In this document: one piece after another, positions 43,514 through 50,845 of the stretch
Numbering within the stretch: the stretch's first letter is position 1
How the letters are laid out: the number at the start of each line of letters is the position of its first letter
From: CAWJFP01 sp963842155
GTDB lineage: Bacteria; Pseudomonadota; Alphaproteobacteria; JACZXZ01
Direction: 5' to 3'
Length of the DNA: 64,000 nucleotides
Assembly: GCA_963842155.1 (NCBI GenBank)
Contig: CAWJFP010000005.1
Location: 3,430 to 67,429 of the forward strand
The notes under the pieces: model-generated
The model's input: the letters and a program-made list of their open reading frames with translations, nothing else
Told to the model about the DNA's origin: nothing
Databases searched by the model: none
Made by a program: the position numbers and the translations under genes

Positions 43514-45517
43514 ATGGAAATGACCGAATTTTCAAAGCTTCGTCGCGACATGGTCGCGCATCAGATCGCCGCGCGTGGTGTCCGTTCCGAAGCGGTCCTC
43601 AACGCCATGCGAAAGGTGCCACGGGAGGCCTTTCTTCCGGCGCATCTGCGCGAATTTGCCTATGAGGATTCGCCGCTGCCGATCGCTGCGGACCAGACCA
43701 TTTCCCAACCCTACATCGTGGCGCTCATGATCGAGGCGCTCGATCTTGAGGGTGGTGAGAAGGTCCTCGAGATCGGCACGGGGTCGGGTTATGCCGCGGC
43801 CGTGTTGGCCGAACTCGCCGGTGAGGTTTACACCGTTGAGCGCATCGGGCAGCTTGCCGAAAAGGCGGCTGCGACGCTGAGTGATCTCGGCTACGGCAAT
43901 GCGCATGTATTTCACGCCGACGGCACTCTTGGAAGGCCTGAGTACGCGCCCTATGACGCGATCGTCGTCGCGGCCGGGGGGCCGGCGGTTCCGGACACGC
44001 TGAAGGAACAACTGAAGATCGGCGGGCGGCTGGTCATTCCCATTGGCACCGACCCGCGGGCGCAGGAGCTTGTGCGCGTGACACGATCTTCAAAAGACGA
44101 ATTCTTGACCGAAGACATTGCCGACGTCCGCTTCGTCCCTCTGATTGGAAAGGAGGGATGGGCGCCGGAAGAGCTTCCTGTCGCGCGGCGGCGTCATCCG
44201 GAAGAGCTACGTCCGGCTGATCATGAATTGGCTCGGAGCATTGCCGGTTGCTGCGAGATTTTCGATTCGATCGAGACGGCAAAGCTTGAACCGCTGCTGG
44301 AGCGAATCGGCGACGCGAAGCTCGTGCTGCTGGGGGAGGCGACGCACGGTACGTCGGAATTCTACAAGATGCGGGAGCGCATTTCGCGGGAGTTGATCGC
44401 CAGAAAGGGATTTCGCTTCGTCGCGATCGAAGGTGATTGGCCGGATGCGGCTCGCATCGACCATTACGTCCGGCATTTCGAATATCCACCCGCTGAATGG
44501 ACCGCCTTCGCACGTTTTCCCATGTGGATGTGGCGCAATAACGAGGTGCGCGCTTTCGTTGACTGGTTGCATGGGCTCAACGCGGGCCGCGCCCCGGAAA
44601 AGCGAGTGGCAATCTATGGACTCGACCTCTACAGCCTCTACACCTCCATCCGCTCCGTGCTGCGATATCTCGATTTTGTCGACCCCGAATCCGCGCGGAC
44701 CGCGCGGCTACGCTACGGCTGCTTGAGCCCCTGGCAGGCCGATCCGGCAACCTACGGTCACGCGGCGCTCACCGGCGCCTATCGGACCTGTGAGAAGGAT
44801 GTCGTGCGCATGCTGGAAGACATTCTCAAAAAGCAGAGCGCCTATGCCGCGCATGATGGCGAACGCTTCATGGATGCGGTGCAGAACGCGCGCCTAGTCG
44901 CTGACGCCGAACATTATTACCGCATCATGTATTACGGGTCGCGAGCATCTTGGAACCTGCGCGACAGCCATATGTTCGAAACCTTGAAGACGCTGATCGC
45001 TTTTCATGGACCTGAAAGCAAGGCCATCGTGTGGGCGCATAATTCTCATGTCGGCGATGCGGCCGCGACCGAGATGTCGGCGCGGGGCGAATACAATATC
45101 GGGCATCTGTGCCGCGAAGAATTCGGCGCCGGTGCTTATATCATCGGGTTTGGCACCAACTCGGGCACCGTCGCCGCCGCCACGGACTGGGACGGACCGA
45201 TGGAGGTCAAGATCGTGCGGCCCGCCCTCGAGCGGAGCTACGAGGGATTGTTTCATAATGCCGGCCACCCGCGTTTCATGCTGCCGCTTCGTGATCGAGT
45301 ACCGGCGGCGGTTCGCAGTGGATTGTCGAAACCTCGTATCGAACGTGCGATCGGCGTGATCTACCGGCCGGAGACCGAGCTCGCCAGTCATTATTTCCAG
45401 GCAATTCTGCCGCGTCAGTTCGACGAGTATATCTGGTTCGATGAAACCCGGGCCGTGACGCCGTTCGGGACAGAGGAGCTCGCGGGGCTTCCCGATACCT
45501 ATCCATTCGGCTTGTGA
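43514..45517 (+). CDS. Fusion: protein-L-isoaspartate O-methyltransferase + erythromycin esterase-like domain
   Basis: 667 residues. Domain 1 (about 1–210): PCMT with AYEDSPLPIAADQTISQPYI, the SAM site VLEIGTGSGYAAAVLAEL, and DAIVVAAGGPAVPDTL. Domain 2 (about 245–660): erythromycin esterase family (EreA-like) with VLLGEATHGTSEFY, FVAIEGDWPDAARID, the active-site His in IVWAHNSHVGD and FGTNSGTVAAA. Known: PCMT repairs isoaspartyl damage in proteins; EreA-like enzymes are hydrolases, the macrolide esterases being one branch. Fusions of the two occur in bacteria. The combined role is unknown; resistance is not implied. A FixK-type box lies upstream. The frame is intact. Confidence 0.93.
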   Translation: MEMTEFSKLRRDMVAHQIAARGVRSEAVLNAMRKVPREAFLPAHLREFAYEDSPLPIAADQTISQPYIVALMIEALDLEGGEKVLEIGTGSGYAAAVLAELAGEVYTVERIGQLAEKAAATLSDLGYGNAHVFHADGTLGRPEYAPYDAIVVAAGGPAVPDTLKEQLKIGGRLVIPIGTDPRAQELVRVTRSSKDEFLTEDIADVRFVPLIGKEGWAPEELPVARRRHPEELRPADHELARSIAGCCEIFDSIETAKLEPLLERIGDAKLVLLGEATHGTSEFYKMRERISRELIARKGFRFVAIEGDWPDAARIDHYVRHFEYPPAEWTAFARFPMWMWRNNEVRAFVDWLHGLNAGRAPEKRVAIYGLDLYSLYTSIRSVLRYLDFVDPESARTARLRYGCLSPWQADPATYGHAALTGAYRTCEKDVVRMLEDILKKQSAYAAHDGERFMDAVQNARLVADAEHYYRIMYYGSRASWNLRDSHMFETLKTLIAFHGPESKAIVWAHNSHVGDAAATEMSARGEYNIGHLCREEFGAGAYIIGFGTNSGTVAAATDWDGPMEVKIVRPALERSYEGLFHNAGHPRFMLPLRDRVPAAVRSGLSKPRIERAIGVIYRPETELASHYFQAILPRQFDEYIWFDETRAVTPFGTEELAGLPDTYPFGL

Positions 45518-45645
45518 GGTCGAGATGCCGACGGCAAAAGGGGACGGGATATGTCCTGGATAAAGTGAAATCGACGTGGATGGAACAGATTTGGCCCAAT
45601 GGATTTCGGCGGCAGGGAAATCCGCTCATGAAAAAAGGAGTAACG

Positions 45646-46303
45646 ATGATGACACGACGTCAAGCCAATGTCGCCATTCTCGCCAGCGCGGCGCTTGCGG
45701 CGGCTCCGGGCATTGCTGCGACGCAAGAGCTTGGGCCCCTCGACTTGCCGCCGGCGCGAAAGGAGGGCGGCCAGCCATTGATCTCGGCGCTCAAGCTGAG
45801 GCGTTCCACGCGCGAATATTCGGACCGACCGCTTCCGGTGCAGGTTCTGTCAGATACTGTTGTGGGCCGCCTTCGGCGTCAATCGTCCGAGCGGCGACCG
45901 GACTGCCCCCTATTGGCGCCATGTCATGGTGATGGACATCTATGTCACGATGGCCGATGGCGTCTGGCTCTACGAGCCAATGGCCCACAAACTGCTGCCC
46001 TATTCGAAGGAGGATATTCGCGCGCAGACCGGTCTGCAGGATTTCGTCGCCACCGCGCCGCTCAATCTCGTCTACGTCGCTCATGGCGAGCGCATGATGG
46101 ATATCTCCGCCGAGGAGCGCCGCCTCTACGCTTCGGTCGATACCGGCTTCATCGGTCAGAACGTCTATCTGTTCTGCGCCTCCGAGGGGCTCGTCACGGT
46201 CTTTCGGGGAGCTGTCGATACACCGAAGCTTGCTCGCACGCTGCGGCTCCCCGACCAACAGTTCGTGACCTTCGCGCAGACGGTGGGATACCCTCGCGCG
46301 TAG
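45646..46303 (+). CDS. SagB-type/nitroreductase family protein with signal peptide (one frame break)
   Basis: Starts MMTRRQANVAILASAALAAA (exported, possibly Tat; GGAG upstream), then LISALKLRRSTREYSDRPLP, the FMN-binding start of the SagB/nitroreductase family. One extra base near 45856 shifts the frame; downstream it reads WAAFGVNRPSGDRTAP, MVMDIYVTMADGVWLYEP, and the C-terminal part with FIGQNVYLFCASEGL. Corrected length is about 218 residues, normal for the family. Known: FMN-dependent oxidoreductases acting on nitro compounds, quinones or peptides; here likely periplasmic. It follows the PCMT fusion on the same strand after 128 bases. Confidence 0.85.
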
Positions 46304-46340
46304 ACGCGATTCGGGATAAGGCAAGATCTGCTCGATGCCA

Positions 46341-47183
46341 TCATGAGCCTTGCTGTCCCCGCGTCGGCGACGGGGCGGTGTGCGCGGTCAAGCCCCTCGC
46401 CAGGAGCGTTTTCCACACGGCTTCCGCGCTGTCCGCGAACGAAAACAGCCGACATTCGTCCGCGCTGATCATTTCTTCCTCGATCAGCGTGTCGAAATTG
46501 ATCGTGCGCCGCCAATAATTCGTGCCGTAGAGCACGATGGGAAGGCTTGGCGCCTTGCGTGTCTGCACCAGTGTCAAAAGCTCGAACAATTCATCCATCG
46601 TGCCGAAACCGCCCGGGAAAATGACGAGGGCATTCGCCCGCATCGCCAGATGCATCTTGCGCATGGCGAAATAGTGAAATCGAAAGGTTAGTTCCGGCGT
46701 CGTATAGGGGTTGGGCTCCTGTTCGGTCGGCAGGCTGATGTTGAAGCCGATGCTGGGCGCGCCGATCTCGTGCGCGCCGCGATTGGCGGCCTCCATGATG
46801 CCGGGGCCCCCGCCGGTGGCGATGACGTTGTCGCGCCAGCGATGATGAGGGGCGAACGCACCGCCTTGTTGCGAGGCGAGGCGCGCGAATTGCCGGGCCG
46901 CTTCGTAATAGGCCGACCATGCAGCCATTTTTGCGGCGCGACGCTTTTCTTCATCGCTCCTTGCCGCATCGAGCGAAGCCGCCGCTTGCTCCGGCGAGGG
47001 AGCGCGCGAGCTGCCGAACACGACAATCGTCGAGCGAATGCCCCAATCGCGCAGCAAGTATTCGGCCTTGGCATATTCGAGCGCGAAGCGAATATCGCGC
47101 ATCTCGTCGCGTAGCAGGAAATCCACATCCTCAACGGCCAGCCGAAAGCTCGGCGAGCTCTTTTGCGTCTCATTGTCAGCCAT
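46341..47183 (-). CDS. LOG family Rossmann-fold protein (TIGR00730-like)
   Basis: 280 residues, starting MADNETQKSSPSF behind GGAGG. Seen: VVFGSSRAPSP, the nucleotide site VIATGGGPGIMEAANRGA, and PGGFGTMDELFELLTLVQT, the PGGxGTxxE motif of LOG-type enzymes. Known: cleave nucleoside monophosphates such as cytokinin riboside 5'-phosphate, or AMP, to base and ribose-5-phosphate. An extra N-terminal helical segment of about 80 residues places it in the longer bacterial subgroup. Convergent with the nitroreductase. Confidence 0.93.
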   Translation of the reverse strand: MADNETQKSSPSFRLAVEDVDFLLRDEMRDIRFALEYAKAEYLLRDWGIRSTIVVFGSSRAPSPEQAAASLDAARSDEEKRRAAKMAAWSAYYEAARQFARLASQQGGAFAPHHRWRDNVIATGGGPGIMEAANRGAHEIGAPSIGFNISLPTEQEPNPYTTPELTFRFHYFAMRKMHLAMRANALVIFPGGFGTMDELFELLTLVQTRKAPSLPIVLYGTNYWRRTINFDTLIEEEMISADECRLFSFADSAEAVWKTLLARGLTAHTAPSPTRGQQGS

Positions 47184-47288
47184 CCCGACGAACCTCCGGC
47201 GTGCGCCACGCTGCCGCCCCAGGGCGGCGCCTCGATCTAAGATCAACATGACGTGCGGACGTAGCGGCCGGCGCTACTACGGCGCGCC

Positions 47289-47819
47289 TTATCGCATCTT
47301 CGACTTCAGCCTGATCGTCTCGCCATCGACGACGAACTTGCCGTATCCGTGATGGTGGATGGTCTTAGGGTTCTTTTGCGCCGGATCGGTCCAGGCCTTG
47401 AGCACTTCGAGGACGAAGAGGTTGTAACGGTTGACAAGGCGCATGTCGACTACCTTGCATTCGAGATTGGCGAAACATTCGGCGATCAGAGGAGGGGTGA
47501 CTCGTTCGGCCGGCCTCCGCGTCAGTCCGAACGCCCCGAACTTGTCGAGGTCGCGGCCCGAGCAGTTGCCGACATTTACGACCTTGGTGGCCAAGCCCAG
47601 CGCCGGCACGGCGATCACGCATTCGCGACTCGCCCGCAACGCGGCAAAGCTGTGGTTGGCGTTGCTGACGACACAGGCCACCAGCGGGGGCTCGAACTCG
47701 ACCATCATATGCCAGGACATTGTCATGACGTTGGCGCGACCCTTGTGCGCAGTGCTCAGGAGGACCACTGGACCCGGCTCGAGCAACTGGTAGACCTTGG
47801 ATAGAGACAGCTCTTTCAT
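47289..47819 (-). CDS. Flavin reductase-like, FMN-binding protein
   Basis: 176 residues of the flavin reductase-like split beta-barrel family. Seen: PVVLLSTAHKGRANVMTMSW with the FMN-contact region, PPLVACVVSNANHSF, and VNVGNCSGRDLDKFGAFGL. Known: NAD(P)H:flavin oxidoreductases, or FMN proteins serving a monooxygenase or hydrolase partner. No partner monooxygenase is adjacent. A small remnant resembling the FAD oxidoreductase start lies 12 bases upstream of its ATG. Confidence 0.88.
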   Translation of the reverse strand: MKELSLSKVYQLLEPGPVVLLSTAHKGRANVMTMSWHMMVEFEPPLVACVVSNANHSFAALRASRECVIAVPALGLATKVVNVGNCSGRDLDKFGAFGLTRRPAERVTPPLIAECFANLECKVVDMRLVNRYNLFVLEVLKAWTDPAQKNPKTIHHHGYGKFVVDGETIRLKSKMR

Positions 47820-47831
47820 GGTGCCACGCCC

Positions 47832-47903
47832 CTAGCCGGTCCATCGCGCGGTCGCGGCGACGGGAATATCCCCAACGACAATGACGTCGCACGGCTCCAC
47901 CAT
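47832..47903 (-). pseudogene. Short remnant resembling the 5' end of the FAD oxidoreductase gene
   Basis: ATG 47903 reads MVEPCDVIVVG, then diverges to a TAG stop after 23 residues. The first 11 codons and about 20 upstream bases resemble the start of the CrtI-like gene (MAEPYDVIVIG at 43250) at nucleotide level, with about 25 of 31 bases identical in the coding part. Interpreted as a decayed partial duplicate. It could also function as a short upstream reading frame of the flavin reductase gene, 12 bases away. Confidence 0.5.
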
Positions 47904-48014
47904 CTACGCCATCGGTCTCTGTCGGTTTGTCTTTCCTCCGGCCCTCGAGCGTTTGGACAAGAACGGGAAAAGGCCCCGACCAGCTCGACGGCAGTCGAGC
48001 CGGTGCCGGATGCA

Positions 48015-48593
48015 TTACGGCCTTTCGTGTAAATGATGCTTTCCGATTGGCATCACCGTGCTCGCCTGAGGTCCTTTCTCGCCTTCGCCCGGGTGCATGG
48101 CGAAACGCACCTCGTCTCCCACCGCGAGCTTGTCGAAGCTCTCGTCCGCGACCGCATTGCGATGGAAATAGACTTTCGTGCCATCGGCCGCGTCGATGAA
48201 GCCATAGTCCTTCTCGGCGATGAGTTTGGCGATCCTGCCGTGGGCCGGGACCTCATGATGCTTGCTGTCGCCGCGCTGGCGGCGAACATGATCCTCGAGT
48301 TGCCGGCGGACGGCATCGAAGCAGTCGCGCACCGCGACATAAATGTCTTCATGGGCGTGATGCTCGGACGGATCGCGCTTCACCACGATCTCCCTGCCCG
48401 GTACCATCAGATCGACGCGAATGTGATAGAGGCGGCCCTCCTTGTGGTGCCGACTGGGCGCCTCGATCACGACATGGCAGCTCGTGATGCGATTGTAGAA
48501 TTGCTCGAGCTCCTCGACGCGCTCGCGGACCTTCGCCTCCACTGCGGGAGAACTGGCAAGATTGCGGAACGAGATCTGAAGTGGCACTTGCAT
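48015..48593 (-). CDS. Ribosome hibernation factor (HPF/RaiA) fused to a cold-shock domain
   Basis: 192 residues; start ATG 48593 with CAGGAGA upstream. Seen: an HPF/RaiA-type domain (about 1–105; MQVPLQISFRNLASSPAVEA, ITSCHVVIEAPSRHHKEG, basic VKRDPSEHH) and a C-terminal cold-shock OB-fold (about 120–190) with HGRIAKLIAEKDYGFIDAAD and KVYFHRNAV (RNP-like motifs). Known: HPF proteins stall ribosomes in stationary phase or anoxia, cold-shock domains bind single-stranded RNA. The fusion is known in Proteobacteria; the standard HPF C-terminal dimerisation domain is replaced. A FixK-type site lies upstream. Confidence 0.9.
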   Translation of the reverse strand: MQVPLQISFRNLASSPAVEAKVRERVEELEQFYNRITSCHVVIEAPSRHHKEGRLYHIRVDLMVPGREIVVKRDPSEHHAHEDIYVAVRDCFDAVRRQLEDHVRRQRGDSKHHEVPAHGRIAKLIAEKDYGFIDAADGTKVYFHRNAVADESFDKLAVGDEVRFAMHPGEGEKGPQASTVMPIGKHHLHERP

Positions 48594-48642
48594 GGGCGGT
48601 CTCCTGTTTGACGCAGCTTGCACCGCCGGGATCGTGCGTGCC

Positions 48643-48656
48643 TTGATCCAGCGCAA
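48643..48656 (-). promoter_or_regulatory. FixK-type box upstream of the HPF–cold-shock gene
   Basis: TTGATCCAGCGCAA fits the rhizobial FixK consensus TTG(A/C)-N6-(T/G)CAA. Its centre is 56 bases upstream of ATG 48593; a start near 48608 would leave a 15-base leader holding the ribosome site. Confidence 0.6.
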
Positions 48657-48803
48657 ATGTCGCGACGCTCATGGTGTGAGCCGGCTCATCCCGCCCGACC
48701 GCAGCAATGTCTTGGAATCGGATTTTTGCAGCGGGAGAAAAGCTGCCGATTACCTTGTAGAGTCAAAGACTTGCGGTAGGTCCTGCTCGCGCGCCGGCTA
48801 TTG

Positions 48804-49010
48804 TTATTTTTTGCGGTGATGATGCGCGCTTTCGATGATCGCGGTCAGGCAACCGATAGCGAGCACTCCAAAAACGATCGCGGCGTCGGCCTTCAAGACA
48901 AAAGCGAAAAACGCGGCGGCAGCGATCACCCCCAAAATAAGCGTCGGCAGTTTGCGATCCGCGAATGCTTCGATTAGACCCGGAAACAGAGCCTTGAACC
49001 TGCCCATCAT
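48804..49010 (-). CDS. Small two-helix membrane protein, unknown function
   Basis: 68 residues (MMGRFKALFPGLIEAF), GGAGAAC upstream. Seen: a short amphipathic N-terminus, two close membrane helices (LPTLILGVIAAAAFFAFVL, AIVFGVLAIGCLTAII) and a basic HHHRKK tail. No family recognised. Placed between the HPF–cold-shock gene and the formate dehydrogenase genes on the same strand; spacers 48594–48803 and 49011–49152 show no gene. Confidence 0.6.
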   Translation of the reverse strand: MMGRFKALFPGLIEAFADRKLPTLILGVIAAAAFFAFVLKADAAIVFGVLAIGCLTAIIESAHHHRKK

Positions 49011-49152
49011 CGGAGTTCTCCCCGCGCGACCTTGTGCCGCCGCCCGCCATGGCGAAGCGGCGCTCCAAATCGCTTAGATCAACGATCGCGCGGGCTCGTA
49101 TCTGCGGGTCTCATGCGCCGAAATGCCAAGCTGCGAGCCTGGCATTTCCCAG

Positions 49153-50165
49153 CTATTCCCCGGGCGTTGCCGTCGCGTGGGGCTGCGACGGATCGGGCTG
49201 GGTGCGGGCGCCTTCCTCCTCGAGCCATAAATTATGGTGTTCCTTGGCCCAATTGAGATCGACGGTTCCTTTGCCCATGGCCTCGAACGCGCCTTCCATG
49301 CCGATCGTGCCGATGTAGATATGGCCCAGCATGGCGGCGATGAAGAGCATGGCGACGATGCTGTGGATCATCTCCGCGTCCTGCATCGTGTGAATGCCCG
49401 TCCCGTAGAAGGGGAAGATCAGGACATAGCCGCTCACGGCCGCAGCGCTTCCGCCCAGCACCACGATCCAGTAGATCACCTTCTGGCCGCCGTTGAAGCG
49501 GTATGCCGGCGGATGGTCATGTCCGACCATGCCACCGCCGCGCTTGAACCATTCGACGTCGACGCGGTTCGGGATGTTGCCGGCGATCCACATGAAAAAG
49601 ATCAGGATGACCCCGAGCGTGAAGGGGAAGCTCAGGTAGTTGTGGGCGTACTTCGCCCATTCGGACCAGACGGTGAACGCCTCGGGGCTCATCAGCGGCA
49701 GCAGCAGCGGTCTGCCGAAGGTGATGTTGAGCCCGGAGAGTGCGAGGATGATGAAGCAGGTCGCCGTCATCCAATGCACGAGCCGCTCGGCGGCATTGAA
49801 GCGCACGATCGTGCGTCCCGAGCGCCCACCCTCGATGCGCACCATGCCGCGCGACAAATAGAAGACGACGAGCAGGGCAAGTACGCCGAGAATGGCGATG
49901 GCGCCGATCCAGCGCAGCGTCACCTCGTGGAAATGGCGCCAATCACGGCCCGCGGGCTGCTCGAGCGTGTATGATTTCTTGTCGGGAATGGTGCCGAGAC
50001 CCCGGATCGTCTTGAACTGCTGCAGGAGCTGCTCTTCGCTCACCACGCTCGCGTTCGGATCGACCGAACCGGGCTGCTGCGCCGCCGCCGGAAACGAAAA
50101 CACCGCAAGTGCTAAGAGCGCAAGGCACCGACGAGAGCACGAAGTTCCGCAAATGATGTCGCCAT
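49153..50165 (-). CDS. Formate dehydrogenase gamma subunit (cytochrome b556), probable frame break at the signal peptide
   Basis: Seen: an N-terminal signal part, a 60-residue periplasmic segment, and four membrane helices of the FdoI/FdnI type with haem-ligand His candidates in RLVHWMTATCFI, WAKYAHNYLSF, and MIHSIVAMLFIAAMLGHIYI. It anchors the enzyme and passes electrons to quinone via b haems. The body is open from 49153 to 50103; the best start, ATG 50165 (MATSFAELRAL, GGGAGAAA upstream), is out of frame by one missing base near 50125; otherwise translation would begin at GTG 50103. Last gene of the leftward fdh transcript. Confidence 0.88.
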
Positions 50166-50233
50166 GCCCGTTTCTCCCTGGTTCCGTCTCTGTGCCCGGC
50201 TCGCCGCCGGCGCCGCGACGCGCCGCCCTGGCG

Positions 50234-50830
50234 TTATGAGGTGACGGTCTCGCGATAGGCGGTCTTCCAGCCCCAGGCGCCGGAGCCGTAGCCGCGCTTG
50301 ACGACGCGTTCCTTGTAGATCTGGGCGATGATGTCGCCGTCGCCGGCGAGCAATGCCTTGGTCGAGCACATCTCGGCGCACAGTGGCAGCTTGCCCTCGG
50401 CCAGACGGTCGGCGCCGTACTTCTCGTACTGCGCCATGGTGCCGTCCTTTTCGGGACCGCCGGCGCAGAAGGTGCATTTGTCCATCTTGCCGCGCGAGCC
50501 GAAATTGCCGACGCGCGGATATTGCGGCGCGCCGAACGGACAGGCGTAGAAGCAATAGCCGCAGCCGATGCAGATATCCTTCGAATGCAGCACGACGGCG
50601 TCCGCGGTGGTGTAGAAGGCGTTCACCGGACATACGGCCTGGCAGGGCGCGTCGGTGCAATGCATGCAGGCCATCGATACCGAGCGCTCGCCCGGCTTGC
50701 CGTCGTTGATGGTGACGACGCGGCGGCGGTTGATGCCCCACGGCACCTCGTTCTCGTTCTTGCAGGCGGTGACGCAGGCGTTGCAGTCGATGCAACGGTC
50801 GGCGTCGCAGAGGAATTTCATTCGAGCCAT
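50234..50830 (-). CDS. Formate dehydrogenase beta (iron-sulfur) subunit
   Basis: 198 residues. Seen: four Cys clusters of the FdnH/DMSO-reductase-B type for [4Fe-4S] centres: CIDCNACVTAC, CMHCTDAPCQAVCP, CIGCGYCFYACP and CTFC with a later Cys in LCAEMC. It lies between alpha (15-base gap) and gamma and carries electrons from the Mo site to the cytochrome b subunit. No membrane anchor is attached. GGGGAGG lies 8 bases before the ATG. The frame is intact. Confidence 0.94.
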   Translation of the reverse strand: MARMKFLCDADRCIDCNACVTACKNENEVPWGINRRRVVTINDGKPGERSVSMACMHCTDAPCQAVCPVNAFYTTADAVVLHSKDICIGCGYCFYACPFGAPQYPRVGNFGSRGKMDKCTFCAGGPEKDGTMAQYEKYGADRLAEGKLPLCAEMCSTKALLAGDGDIIAQIYKERVVKRGYGSGAWGWKTAYRETVTS

Positions 50831-50845
50831 GGTCGTCGCCTCCCC

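Noticed and set aside
43514..45517. Macrolide resistance gene
   Set aside because: Only the broad erythromycin-esterase fold is present and it is fused to PCMT; substrate cannot be inferred.
47236..47256. FixK/FNR-like box upstream of the LOG gene (TCGATCTAAGATCAA region)
   Set aside because: The half-sites are spaced by five rather than four bases and one half is poor.
49060..49090. FixK half-site upstream of the small two-helix membrane protein
   Set aside because: Only the ATCAA half is present; the opposite half does not match.
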